Positions 42,840 through 54,534 of a stretch of 64,000 bases of DNA are shown here, piece by piece; position 1 is the stretch's first letter, and each line of letters opens with the position of its first letter. Source of the DNA: Toxorhynchites rutilus septentrionalis. Its lineage: Eukaryota > Arthropoda > Insecta > Diptera > Culicidae. Position numbers and translations under genes: made by a program. The notes below the pieces were generated by a model, which had not been told where the DNA came from, made no database searches, and saw only the letters and a list, made by a program, of their open reading frames with translations. The stretch spans positions 35,259,378-35,323,377 of the forward strand of contig NC_073746.1 of assembly GCF_029784135.1 (NCBI RefSeq). The letters run 5' to 3'.

Positions 42840-44492
42840 GTATTTTTTTACGATGAGTCAAAGCACAATTTGACCACACTGGAGAAGCGTAGGCCATAGT
42901 TGAACGGAATGCAGTTTTGACGTAGGACTATTATACAGTATTTTTTTTCTATATGCAATTTAGATTTACGATTAATAAAGGAATAAAGCATCCTAAATAG
43001 TTTTTCAGTTTTTTCCAATGAGTATTGTACATGTTTTTGAAACGTTAATTTTTTTTTATCTTAAACTAATCCTAAATATTTTACATCATCCTTCCGAGGA
43101 ATGTCACATCCGTCAACTTTAGGATTTCTTTCAGAAATTTGTAGTCACTTCTACAGGGTCATAAGAGGAAGAACTGATAGCTATGTCATCAGCAAACTGA
43201 TATCGGGCACAACCCTCAAAGTCAGGAATGTCATATGTAAAGATGTTGTACAACACAGGAGAGATTACACTCCCTTGCGGAACACCCGCTGGAATTACAT
43301 GGGATCCTGATAAACCAGTACCAACTGATACTACAAAATCTCTGTCTTTGAGGAAAGACCGCAATAAATTTATTAGGAATGGAGGGAAATGTTCAGGGAT
43401 AGTTCATTTTGTGCAGAAGGCTCTCATGCCATACTGTATCGATTTTCGGAATAGATTGATCTTTGTTTGGTTTCGGAATCGCTATCTCCTTGACATGTTT
43501 CCATGTTGAGGGAAAATAATTCAAACTTATACACGAATTATAAGTTAAAAAGTTAAATAATTTAGGGCCTTTTTAGATAGCCTCTTTAAGCATCTGTTCT
43601 TTAGCTTTTGGATGAAGGAAGCCTCTTTTGGCTTGGTTAAAAAACGTGGCTCTGGACGTATGTTTTAAATAGCAGATAGATAGTCAGCAACAGTGGAATT
43701 CACTTCTTGTTCAATAGCACTGGCATCATTGAAAGTTGTAGCAAATTGACGTTCTATTTCTTCACATTTTTCCTGATCGGTTATTAGCACTTTTCCATCT
43801 TTTTTCAGCGGTGGCATGGAAGTGTGTTTGTTTTTTATTAGTTTTGTGAATTTCCACAACCTTCTACGATTTTTAGTTTCTCTGTTCATATCTGAAAGTT
43901 TTTTAGCCCAAGCATTATTTCGCAGCTCGTCAATTCGCTGTTTAACCAAGCCATTTGTGTAATCATATTGTGCTTTGAGGTACGTATCCCTTCGATTACT
44001 TTGCCACTGTCGTTGTCGTGTGTTTCGAAGAGTGATCAAAAATAGAATTTCATCAGGAATGATTAATTTATATTTGCTTGGAACTACGCGGGGAATATAC
44101 CGTTCATGGCCTTGTTCAAGTAAGGTAGTAAAATATTCAATCATATTTTCGACTTGGAAAGTATCAGTAATGCTACTTAAATCGAGTTGTTGTAGGTTGA
44201 TATTAGCATCCAAGAAATTCTTAAAATCTTACCATTCAGCTCTTGAATAATCGGGGATTGATCGAGGATGGATTGTTTGAACATTTGAAGAATCAATTTG
44301 AAATTGCACAGGTAAATGATCGGAGGACAGATCAGTTGACGTTTGTAGAATAGACATTACGTTATTACCATTGGTGAGAACTAAGTCTAGCGTAGAACAA
44401 CGACGATTTGGATCACTAGGAATGTAAGTTGAAGAGGGAAGATGCTCAATAATGAACGAACCTGACAGAGTGGGAAAAGCTGAGTTCTGCAT
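42840..44492 (-). pseudogene. Jockey ORF2 remnant: endonuclease end and RT
   Basis: 44229-44492 has STLDLVLTNGNN and LSSDHLPVQF, the end of the APE endonuclease. 43665-44213 (182 codons) is the jockey linker with TRQRQWQSNRRDTYLKAQYD and NRRRLWKFTKLIK. A passage near 43440-43500 gives IPKPNKDQS. 43131-43364 contains AGVPQGSVISPVLYN and QFADDIAI, the RT catalytic pair. Around 42850-43060 another frame reads LYSFINRKSKL, the thumb. The middle of RT, with the first catalytic aspartate, is missing, and frame changes separate every piece. Confidence 0.82.
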
Positions 44493-44559
44493 CTGAAATT
44501 CCAGTGCTGGCTTCTCTGTGATTTGAGCTTCAGCAACTGACGGTTTCTGGCCACGTCTC

Positions 44560-45570
44560 TGAAATTCTTTACGTTTTACACAGTCCTTTTAGTTGGCTGT
44601 AAGATACTGATCACAGTTTGCACACTTGAGCTGTTCGTTTGGTAGTTTCACTTTGTTATCCACTCGTTCAGCTGTCAATGGACCGTCGACTGTTTGATGT
44701 GGCTTTCCGCATTTGACACAACGAGGTTGACGAAAGCATGTTGACGCTCCATGGCCGAACCACTGACAGTTTCGGCATTGAGCTGATTCTTTTGTACGGT
44801 TAGATTAATAGTCCCATTGAACAATGCAATGGAATACTGCTTTTATTTTTCGAAGTTCGTTCAACTGGACTTTCCCCTTTGGATAATAGAGCAGATAGAG
44901 TGCATGGTCCTCGTTTCGTTTCTTTTTAAGCGTCATTTTCCGAATTTCAGAAGGAGTTACCTCAACTTCTTTTAGTGCGCCAACTACTTCGTCGATTTTC
45001 ATGTCTGAGAGTTCGGATAATACGATCTTGGTGACCCAGTCTTCTTCAAGCGTGTACGTGCAAAAAATTGTTTTGTGCACTTTCTTGTACGAGATCAACT
45101 TTTTGTAGTCGTTGATATCGTACAAATAGATGTTTACTCCGGTTAATGTTCTTTTGACATTGAACATCGATACTCCTGCTTTCAAAGCCATGCCCTGAGC
45201 AGTAGGTAAAGTGGTTTCCGCGATCTTAACCAGTGAAATCTTGTTTTTTTCTTTCTTTAGCCAGGATAGCTCTAACTAGATGGTTCATCTTCCGGATATC
45301 TATCGCGCAGCACATCGATGCAGTTAGAAGTTTTGAGGTCAGGACGGTCTGATGTCTGTTGAAAGCTTATTTCCATGCTTTCGGCATGGACGTCTGAAAT
45401 TTGTTTTTCACTCAAGGAACGGCGGAGTTTCTGAAAGGGGCCATTTGTCACTTCACAAGAAGAACGAGAACTGAACTGAGTCCGCTTTTGACCGATTATA
45501 ACCACACTCGAATCGACCACGAGAGAACAATGGTGTTCGAAAAACAATAGATAAAAGCAGCAAACTAACA
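44560..45570 (-). pseudogene. Jockey ORF1 remnant with zinc knuckles
   Basis: 45272-45571 and 44805-45191 are successive frames of a Gag-like protein (LKAGVSMFNVKRTLTGVNIY, then a basic region). Below 44805 on the same strand, other phases give CQWFGHGASTCFRQPRCVKC and CANCDQY, which correspond to jockey-type zinc knuckles. Stops at about 45270 and 44800 and an in-frame TAA near 44590 disrupt it. The reading runs straight into the endonuclease end, so the ORF1/ORF2 boundary and most of the endonuclease were deleted. Confidence 0.72.
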
Positions 45571-45663
45571 ATGCGACTGAACACGACGAAAGTTCACAAT
45601 TTCAAACAAGGAAAGAGTTTTTCCAACAACCACTTTTTCATGTTTTCTTTGAAAAATTACTAT

Positions 45664-45801
45664 TAATGTTTAACTCATAACATTTTTATGTATAAATTAT
45701 TGTGATTTTCAAATTCTGCAAACTTTTTTCTATTTAGAAAATTGTCAAGAACATGTCAAAAGCGAGAATTCACACACAAAAATGTTATGAGTTAAACATT
45801 A
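45664..45801. mobile_element. Small MITE with AATGTTTAACTCATAACATT ends
   Basis: Perfect 24-bp terminal inverted repeats at 45664-45687 and 45778-45801 enclose 90 bp of AT-rich non-coding DNA (138 bp in all). The flanks do not give a clear target duplication. Confidence 0.7.
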
Positions 45802-46389
45802 TTTTTTTTTAGTACTCTCCATACAAAAATGCATACCAAGAACTATAAAGTTAATGTCTTCGACAAAAGTTCAGATCTAAAGCTTCGTAGAATACACTAT
45901 ATCGCTATCTTGACTTTAAACAAAATTAGGATAAGTCGTATTTATTTCTATGAAAACATGAAACAGTTGTTGAGCTTGAGCTTGAGCTTGGGTAGACTGT
46001 ACAATTCGTAGTTGCTCTCCGTGATTGACCTGAACCAACCAAAATGCACAAAGAACACACAGAATGACGCTTGGGACTAGCAAATCATTCTCGTTGTGCA
46101 ATTTCCGGTGATCCAAGCTTTAAATGGTCAATAACGACGCCGGCCACGTCCTTACAGTCGCCAGGGGAAGGGAAGGAATGTTAGTATGATATTCGCCGCC
46201 CGAAAGCCAGAAGGGTCGCCTCTATAGCGTGGTTCCCTAGCGAAAACCATGGGAGGGATAGTTGTTAGTGGGAAGAGGTAAGAATCAGGATTCACTGTGG
46301 TAAGTGATATGATTATGTAAACGCAAATTATCGATCATTTTACGAAGTCGAACTCCGGAAATCTTATGTGTCACAATACGTGGCAAAGA

Positions 46390-46795
46390 TTATCTTTAGG
46401 TATCCTGAGAAGGAAAACCTGTGAAGCTTATCGGACCGGCTATATATTATATTATTTATCGCACGTACTCGCAATCGGGACGGTGGAGAGTAAACTGTGG
46501 GAAACCTAAGAAGGTAACCAAGAGAAATCTTATAAAATCAATCTAACAAGAAATGTAAATGGAAATGTAAATGTTTATCGTTGCGCATTTTCTTTATGAA
46601 ACCCCAATTGCTACGCCGGAGAGTCATGTTTGGGAAACCTGAGAAGGTAATCGAGAGAACTCCTTTAAAATTAATCGATCCGGATATAAATTATGCTGCT
46701 CATTGCATGTACGCTATATAGGAATCCAATCGTGAGAGCGAAAAGTCATCTCTGGAAACCTTAGAAGGTAACCGAGTGAAATCCTCTAGAAGTTT
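46390..46795 (+). repeat. Degenerate direct repeats inside the insertion
   Basis: Three diverged units share GGGAAACCTRAGAAGGTAA, a GAGAAATCYT-like passage, and CGGAYAYAAATTAT-type sequence, at roughly 120-180 bp spacing. Non-coding. Confidence 0.6.
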
Positions 46796-47334
46796 TTTTC
46801 ATACTTTCTGAAGAACTTCCATTAATTGAAAGCGTAAAGAACATACATATATAATAAATACACATATAACATTACATATAACAAACTGCATTACCTATTT
46901 TTTAAACACATAATCGACTTAGTCGAAGTTTGGCCAGAATATGTAGAAATGTATTCCTCTACGCGTATTCAAAGATTGCCAAATGATGGCCCTACGTTTT
47001 CCAATATTTGGGGGGCCCAAGCATAATTTCACAACATTAACTTTCGGTATGAGCATGTCTAGATATATTTGCTTGGCCCATGATATCCATTTTAGAAAAC
47101 ACGGCGCTGTGAAGGGAGACGAGTGCAAATATCTGAGCGAAGAGCAAAACCACACCAAAACTCTTCGCTTCTACACGGCCACACCACACATATAAAAAGA
47201 AAATGAGAGAGAGAGAGAGGGATTATGGCGATCGAAAGCGATGAATGCGAACGATGACGTATCACATAACAGCCACAAAATTATTGAAATGGAGAGATAT
47301 ATGGACTAATAGGTAGATAGGTAAAGAAATTGCG

Positions 47335-47359
47335 GAGAGAGAGAGAGAGAGAGAGAGAA
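47335..47359 (+). repeat. (GA)n microsatellite
   Basis: About 12 GA dinucleotides; a shorter GA run is at 47202-47219. Confidence 0.9.
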
Positions 47360-48061
47360 CGAAACACCACTAGCTGATAAGTGGATCCCACTCTCCAAAG
47401 GTCCAACATCAGGAACATATTCGCGCCACTTCTACTTCGTCCAGCCATTGACCGCTGCGGGAACCCCCATTTCACTGATGATCTGAATAAAAAAAAAACA
47501 TTAACGGTCTCCGGGATCCGCATTCAAAGAATGCCATATGTATGAGATGTGAAACTGAAAATAAAAACTTAGCCCATATCGGTCTATCCTCAGCCCAGCC
47601 ATGTCAGCAATTCCTTTTGTTGTGATATGTTCACTGCGGCGATGTAAGCAAATATCGCGAGCAGAGAGCGACGATTAAAAACACACTGCGCAACCGAGAG
47701 CGCGACGACTGAGAACGAAACCGAGACCGAGAGTGCAACGAACAAAAGCAGATTGAGAAAGCATAACGACTAGGAAACTCTCACTAACAGCGAACTGGAA
47801 AAATGGCTTCGTTCGACCCGGTGAACCATTACTCATTTTTATTTCTGCAATTAGCAATGGAATTAAGCAAAATTTCACTTATTTTAACTTCTGTAGAACA
47901 GACAGCACATTTTTCATCCATTTCACAAACTGTAACACCTTTGGACGATAGAAATCCGCCCAACCGCAACCGCACAAATAACACATCACAGAGCGAAAAA
48001 GCACACGTCCACTCCGGTACGTTTCTCAACCCGAACTCCTGAAAACATGAAACAGTTGTTG

Positions 48062-49480
48062 TTAGAAAAACTTTTTCCCCGATGTAAAGGAGACTTGTTG
48101 AAAATTCTAAGGGCTATTCTCAATTTTTTTATGAATTTGAAAAACATACGTTTTTGAGAAAAATTAATTTCAATTTTGAAAAAATTTTTCAGTGTAATTT
48201 TGCTTTAAAAACTTGTTGCTGTTTTTATGAAAATTTGAATAATTTCCTACATTTCATCCTTTGATTAGAATTTCGTAGATATTATATTTTGAGTTATATT
48301 TTTTTGTAAATAATAAAGAAAAAAAATTTGGCCCTTTTCACAAAGAAGATTTATAAAGTTTCTTTAATTAGTTATTTACAACTTCGGCGGCTCCACAAAT
48401 TTTGTACGTACGAGCTAGAAATCGTACAGCCACGTTTAAATAGTTTTAATATTAAACAGTCTTTTTATCCAGAATAGGGACCGAACAAGCTATTTGAACA
48501 ACTTATCGAATCAGATTTTTTCAAAGATCTTGTTGATTTGATGATTCGTTTGAATCGTTACGTATACCATCACGGATTGACTCAACAAAATTAGAAGCCT
48601 TCTGATGAAGCCAACCGAGAATTCTACCTCATCCAAGTGAGTTTTCCTGAGTTTCTCAATGTTTATTTTTCAGGGTTTTTATACATTTTCCCACAATAAA
48701 AATTCAAAAAATCTGATTATCTGACATAACTCTGAATGAGAAACTGTCATAATAGCTTTCCCAAAGCAATGGATGCCATTGAATAAATGAACATTGATCA
48801 TCAATTGACGATTTAGGTGATTTTGTCACACCCCTGATCACAAATGTTTCGCAGTTAATCGTAATACTGAATTCATTCATTATTTTCACACCTTCAATAC
48901 GCTGGGTCTGAAAAAAGTTTTCAGTTCTTTTCAAATTCATATTGCCAAGATCTGAGAAAACTCTAAAAAAAGAAAAGCCATCAGCTGCGAGTGGAGACAT
49001 CCTCAAGTATTAAGAATGGTTTGTACTGTGCAAGTTGTAAATCTTATTTCTGTCACATGTAGATTCGAATGACTCAGATGATTTCATGAAAAAAATGTTA
49101 TGTAATGAAATTTCATCAATGCTCTTGTTCTTCAAATGCAGTACAGAGATAACATTGACGATTTAAATATGAGGAATATGATTACAATCGATCCGAATAA
49201 CGTCAATGCTAAAAAAAATATGCGTTTACTCTCCTATTCAAAGCATGAATGATAGTTTAAGGGTAGCTCTGCACATTGACTCAAATTATGCGATATGTTT
49301 TTAAATATTTGTCATCAAAAGGCTTTTGCGACAAGTTTCTTAGTAAATCTTATAAAAATAAAAGAATTCGATGAAATGAAAAATTTTCTGAATATAATGT
49401 GTTGATTAACTTTATCATGACTTAAAGTATGTGTGTTGCATGTTGGATGTTGCATAGTGGTTGTATTTTTATTTCTGAAG
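48062..49480. other. Unassigned AT-rich stretch
   Basis: The first 25 bases are an inverted match to 45600-45640 (GTTGTTRGAAAAACTYTTTCC), showing that the DNA around the insertion was itself an inverted repeat. The rest has only short frames (for example 48704-49006 minus, 100 codons) with no motif. Confidence 0.4.
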
Positions 49481-49487
49481 GGACGGC

Positions 49488-49730
49488 TCAACATCGATGA
49501 AAAATGAATGCGGAGAATGCCGAGTTGTTATGAATCAGATGATAGTCGATGGGAATCAACTCTTCTGAATATAGTGGGTAGAAGAACAATTCAAACTTCA
49601 GTTCGTATTTTGTCCATTGCAACGACCGATGAATCCGTTCACTTTTGGAGTGGACATAAGCATTCGCCGCATCAACACCGCCCAAAACTTTTTCATACAT
49701 ACAGTGATGGCCACAAAAAATACCCACCAA
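49488..49730 (-). pseudogene. Probable mariner transposase scrap
   Basis: The minus-strand frame contains YPLYSEELIPIDYHL, which fits the mariner block HPPYSPDLAPSDYHLF, including the last catalytic aspartate of DD34D. Neighbouring residues give no further clear match and no terminal repeats were found. The call rests on one motif. Confidence 0.45.
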
Positions 49731-49802
49731 AATTTGATATCAAAGTGTTCCAATATTGAATGCTTTTTCAAACTTTTCGGTATTCCAGTCAATACTGTGT
49801 AA

Positions 49803-50550
49803 AAGTAGCTAATTAGTAGAGCATTTTTCCATTTCAGTATCGTTGATTTATTTTTTACAAAAACAAAAAATTACTTTTGTTCCTGAATGGGTACATCTAG
49901 GGTATGACATAAAAAATCCACTTGCGTAAATTTGTTTCACCGTGTTTGGTTCATCGATACACCCCTCGGTTTTGACAGCTGATTGTTTACATCTGACGGC
50001 AACCTTATTTCCATAGCTGTTTAGTCAACTTTTCGTGCGTAGTGACGAATTTTTGACGTTGAGGATTCTGCCGGAATGTAAGTGTAGAGCAGATCTCAAC
50101 ACAGGTCCGAAATTTGATTGTTTGCGAAGACCGCCGTAAGGTTCAACAAGAGTTATATTGGTTTCGACTGCATATTTTATTTATTTCATTTTAGTCTCAA
50201 TAGAATAATGGAGGAATGAGTGTGATAACTGCTTACTGCTACTTGCCTAATTTTTTTAAAGCTGTTAGTACATTAGCTGTATTATTATTATGTATAATCA
50301 CAATTAAACATTTTAACTTAAAAAGTTTTTTTTACTTTTTTTTATTTTCTAGTTTTTAGTACATTACTACATTTGTTATGTTATAAGTACATTTGTATCA
50401 TTAGTATATTTCTCCACGAAGAAACCATTCAACTATTTTTTTTAATTTTTATTTCTTACTTCGTTTTGTTTGGAATGTTTTCATTATATAATGTATTCTG
50501 TGAAATCATTTCATTTAATAGCCATATCGAAGGGGTGAAAAAAATATATA
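49803..50550. other. Unassigned stretch
   Basis: No gene recognised. 50260-50395 repeats TAGTACATTA-type motifs that recur near 39945 and 42708. Confidence 0.35.
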
Positions 50551-50831
50551 TGTCATCATTTCGGATTTCCATTTTTCATAAATAACTGTGTTCTTCTAGT
50601 CTAACCCTTTCATTTGATACACATATTGATACGGTTCAGAGAAAATATGTAATCCGCCATTTTATAGTGTCCGCCATTTTGGGTTTTTAAGATCATGAAA
50701 TACGCAGTTTTAAAATAACTACAGAAATAAAAGTTCGTTCAATCAATCGCTCAACAGAAAAGGGGTCAAATTTCTATTAATGTGAGACAGCGCTACAGAA
50801 CAACATGTTACAGGGCAAGCTAAATAAAACC
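50551..50831 (-). repeat. TCAAATGAAAGGG family repeat (copy 5)
   Basis: Inverse of the 38790-39080 block: CTTTCATTTGATACACATAT, ATTCGCCATTTT-type passages and GTCAAATTTCTATTAATGTG, ending GTTACAGGGCAAGCTAAATA. It stops next to a TTAA at 50834. Confidence 0.75.
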
Positions 50832-50833
50832 AT

Positions 50834-51190
50834 TTAACACGTTGACTGTCACGTCAGTCACCGGTGACTGACACCGAGTTTTCGCCCAGGCTGCGTCAGT
50901 CACCGATGACTTACAGTATAGCATATGATAATAAAGGAAACTAACATAAGCATAATATCGGGAAGAAAAAAAAATTAATTTCTCTGTGTTTTTCCAAAGA
51001 TTTTCTGGACTAAATTTTTTTCCCAACCAACTCAATAGCAAACCCAATTAAACTTATCAACCAACTTTCATTTAGTTCCTATAACGTTCTTGTAGGACCT
51101 CCCCATGCAGAGATATTTTATTCCCTTTCTTCATTGATGATGAATTATTCAATAAACAACCATCGCACTGCAAATCGAAAGGCAGTTTTG
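50834..51190. mobile_element. Possible piggyBac-like non-autonomous element end
   Basis: A TTAA (50834-50837) is followed by CACGTTGACTGTCACG and a perfect 20-bp palindrome GTCAGTCACCGGTGACTGAC (50853-50872), with an imperfect second copy near 50893. TTAA targets and this type of subterminal repeat are seen in piggyBac-like elements. The interior matches 5660-5915 inverted. The opposite end could not be found, so the class is tentative. Confidence 0.45.
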
Positions 51191-51244
51191 AAAAACTTCA
51201 ATAAATACTGCCGCAGGATAATTTATTATTTTGAGAAAAAAAAA

Positions 51245-51955
51245 TCTATTTTTTTTTGTATCCAAAATATATATTTTTATTAAAGCTCACATAACGTCAG
51301 CCTAACGGGGCCGGGAGTTCAATATTTTGACAATGTTTGCTTACAACTATGTTAGTAATATGTAACCGATTACTCGCGGTTGGCTCGAGGTTAGTATTAC
51401 AAGTATTTTCATAATTGGGATGTTGAAGTCTTCAATGCTCTGTTCGTGTGCCCGACACGGGATACTTCCTATTGGGATGCAGCTGACCGTGTATCAGCAA
51501 CGCCCTCTGCACCTCATATCTAGCGTGGTGCGTCTTTCTCGACTCGAGGAATCCAGGATAGAATGATCACTAGCCGGCGCAATCATCAGCTCGTGTAGAG
51601 TTGTCATGAGCGATACAACCTTTGGCTCTTGTTGAATCATCAGTGGACTGCACAACCTTCGGCCCGTGTTCTGTAAAGAGTGTATGTATGTATTGCCGCG
51701 ACTAAGTAAAAGTTTATAGATCGGATAGGAGGGATATGAAACAGGAACACAACGAAGGAAACATCATTAAACGTTGACATCGGCGTTTCTGAGGAACAGG
51801 TATACATGGAGCAGAAGATCAGGATCACGGATATACCTAATTCTATACATTTAATCGTTTTCAAAAAAGTGCCAAGAACATTATTTGTATAGTGCTTTAC
51901 AAAATCCACTGTAATTCTGCAAATATCGCAATGAGTTCTAATGTTTCTTGGCAAT
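51245..51955 (-). mobile_element. 5'-truncated LINE 3' end, possible
   Basis: On the minus strand this runs through a 104-codon frame (51640-51954), a non-coding region with CGAGTAATCGGTTACAT and CCCGGCCCCGTTAGGCTGAC, and ends AATAAAAATATATATTTTGG before an A-rich tail. The CGATTACTCGCGG-TTGGCTCGAG block resembles the 3' UTR of the I-type LINE at 8880-8910. RT motifs are absent. Without a target duplication, both limits are approximate. Confidence 0.5.
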
Positions 51956-53480
51956 TGTTTTAGCCTTATTAGTTTATATAGTTTTATTGTTATTCCCTAA
52001 ACATCTGTGAACGTTTCATATTGATACGTTCAGCCATTTTTTCTAGCAGATTTTTCAAAGTTTGGAGTAAATTAGAGGAGCACTTGATCGCTAATCGTAC
52101 CAGAAGTACAAAATCCTACACGACTCTCAGAATGAACGATTCATAACTCTCGTTTTCATGCGCTTGTAAGTACGAGTATTGCATGGAGTGATGATACTCA
52201 CATACTCACCAGAAAGTTGTAGAATCAGAATAATGTACATCCCATTGATATGCGTTGTCAAAAATCAGTTAAAATTTACGACTTCGCGCTCTGTTTTTTT
52301 TTTTGTCAAGCGTAGTTTGAACATAAAAACAAATTTTGCCATATATTTGTTTGGTTTTCTATGCATTTCATACAGAACCGGTAATAGCGAGCACTTAAAG
52401 TGAAGGTGGAAGCTAGCCACAATGACGCTCATTTCTTTCATCTCCCTCCCTTACCCCTCGCCCGAAAATCAATAATTTTGGGAAACAGTGTGAAGAAAAT
52501 GATCGAATGCACAAACTTCCCACCAAGTAATATTAACCAAAATCTAATCGATTGCTCACCAAATATCAAATTTCCATCTGCCGTCGCAATGTATAGTGGA
52601 AAACGTCGTAAAACTCGAGCTAGTGCTCTGAAAGTTAATTTTTCTTTTTTCAATTTTCCGCAATGGTTTTGTTTGCATTGGTGAAAACATCTTTATTTTT
52701 TCGACACTGATACCAAACAACATCATCGAAACAGCTATAAAAACCACTCAATAAAATGTTATTCATGAGTCATAGCGTTTATAGAATAGAATAAAATTAG
52801 TATTTTTACGTTTAATGGGTCTATAATGTAAATTTTAGCAACTTTAACATTTGGTAAGAAAATTGTATTGCAGAACTCGGAACACTGGCACGGCTGCCTA
52901 TGCTTTCAAAAATAGTAAACGGAAAAGTATTACATTCAATCATAATACCTCGGTCAACGAAGAGAAGGGTTAAGGCTCTCCAACGTGAATATGTGAAAAC
53001 AATACGATCAACGAAGGAAAATATTAAGGAATTATCAACATCGAGTTACTATGCGGAAGAACTTGTTAATACCAAAAGAGACCCAATTCGCATGTATTAT
53101 AAATTTACTCATGTTACGCTCGCGTATAATCAGAAAACTTCATATGCAAATGCACCTTATATATATATTTATATTTGCAATTGTTCATCGAAACATATCG
53201 TTCATACATTTTACTCTAGTATTGAATTGTAATTTTTTTGTTTCAAATGTAAGACTCGTGTCAATGAAGCGCCACACAGTCTGATAAGTGAATTGATCTA
53301 TTTACGTGTGCTTTGCTCTTCTCTCACAAACATTATTACCCCATTTTTACACGTGCTTTTACCTATACTACTACAATGGCTTCCTTCCACCTTCACCTTA
53401 ACGTAGCGACGATAGTATGAGCTTTCTTCCTTGAAAGAAGAAAAAGAAGGGAAAATTTTACAGCTCCCTTGCACAAGTAT
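51956..53480. other. Unassigned stretch
   Basis: A 110-codon frame at 52900-53232 (plus) starts with a lysine/arginine-rich segment (PRSTKRRVKALQREYVKTIR) but drifts into low-complexity (TAYATA) codons, and I recognise no family. Overlapping frames at 52400-52750 on both strands look random. Confidence 0.35.
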
Positions 53481-53792
53481 TCAGCCATTCCATGCATTTT
53501 TTTTCATTAGAGTGCCCATTTCAAGGGTAGGGTAGTCCGAAAAATCTATTTTTTTCTTCTTTTTTTTTCATATCTTTCATATCTTTCATATCTTTCATAT
53601 CTTTTAGTTACTAGACGATTTAGATGATTAACATACCAAATTTAAGCCAATTAGCTGTTTTTTTTTCTTGAAAAAATACTACACTCGCAGAAAATTTTAA
53701 TTTCGTTTTCGCTATTCTTGATTATATCTGTTTTTTATAGTTTTCGTGGTCTCGGAACCAATGGCGCTATATTTTTTTATATTTATCTTGTA

Positions 53793-54465
53793 CTAGCTGA
53801 CCAACTTCGTCTCGCCCAAAATTTATGATTCGCTATCACATCCACGTTTTCTTACTAATGGGTCCAGCAGCACCCATGACCTCAGAGAGGGGTTAGGTGT
53901 GGTGAACCATCATAGAAACGTTTATCTATCCCTAAAACCTCCATTTGGCAAATTTGGTTCCATTTTCTTGATAAGTTTTCGAGTTATGCATAAATTTGTG
54001 TTTCATCTGTATGGAAGCCTACCCCTCTCTCCCCCCTTAGAAAGGTGGGAGTAGTGTTGAACCATCTTAGAAATGTTTCTTCCACATGCCAAATTTGGTT
54101 CCGTTTGCTTGATTAGTTCTTCAATTATGCAGAAATGCATGCTTCATTTGTATGGCAGTTATACCATCCCCCCGCCCCCTCTCACAGAGCGGTGGAGTGT
54201 CTATTCACCATAGAAATTGCATGCCGAATTTGGTTTCATTTGATTGATTCATTCTCGAGTTATGCAGAAATTTGTGTTTTATTTGTATGACAGCCCCCCC
54301 CCCCCCCTTAGAGAGGGGGAGGGATCTCGAACTATCATAAGAACCTTCCCCGACCCCAAAAACCCCTACATACCAATTTTCATGTCGATCGGTTCAGTAT
54401 TTTCTGAGTCGATAAGAATCAGACAGACAGACAAACAGACAGAAATCCATTTTTATAAATATAGA
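53793..54465 (-). mobile_element. Helitron-type repeat with four internal tandem units
   Basis: On the minus strand it starts TCTATATTTATAAAAATGG after an A and ends GGTCAGCTAG before a T, as Helitrons do (A^T target, TC start, CTRR end). About four diverged units of roughly 120-140 bp each contain an AATTTGGTT-CCATTTG-type block, a GAGTTATGCAGAAATTTGTG block, a TTTGTATGGCAG block and a C-rich run (14 C at 54295-54308). A (CAGA)n tract lies near the 5' end. It inserted into the foldback element. No protein is encoded. Confidence 0.72.
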
Positions 54466-54534
54466 TTTTTTTTTTATATTTTTCTTGAAAGCTGAGAATT
54501 TGTTTACATAACATATCCAAAAATCAGAGATGTG

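Larger units (their letters stand above)
42790..45590 (-). mobile_element. Jockey-clade LINE, heavily decayed
   Basis: Read on the minus strand it shows an ORF1 with zinc knuckles (about 44560-45570), the last part of an endonuclease (44229-44492), the linker before RT (43665-44213) and RT pieces (43131-43500, with the thumb region down to about 42840). The order is right for jockey, but most of the endonuclease and the front half of RT are missing. No target duplication was found. Confidence 0.8.
45973..48039 (-). mobile_element. Retroposon-like insertion with (AAGCTC)n tail
   Basis: Bounded by a 22-bp direct repeat (45951-45972 and 48040-48061) beginning TGAAAACATGAAACAG. On the minus strand the 3' end is GTACAGTCTACCCAAGCTC followed by AAGCTC repeats, as in LINEs with short tandem tails. 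Inside are a repeat shared with 40440-40620, degenerate direct repeats at 46390-46790 and (GA)n tracts. No RT is encoded, so it is non-autonomous or internally deleted. A 66-codon minus-strand frame at 47829-48029 carries a CAVC pair, but I do not recognise it. Confidence 0.7.

Noticed and set aside
46390..46795. Regularly spaced repeats considered as a CRISPR-like array
   Set aside because: Units are diverged and unevenly spaced, and the surroundings are eukaryotic transposons.
52900..53232. A 110-codon plus frame with a basic start
   Set aside because: The second half is low-complexity TATA-type sequence and no family is recognisable.
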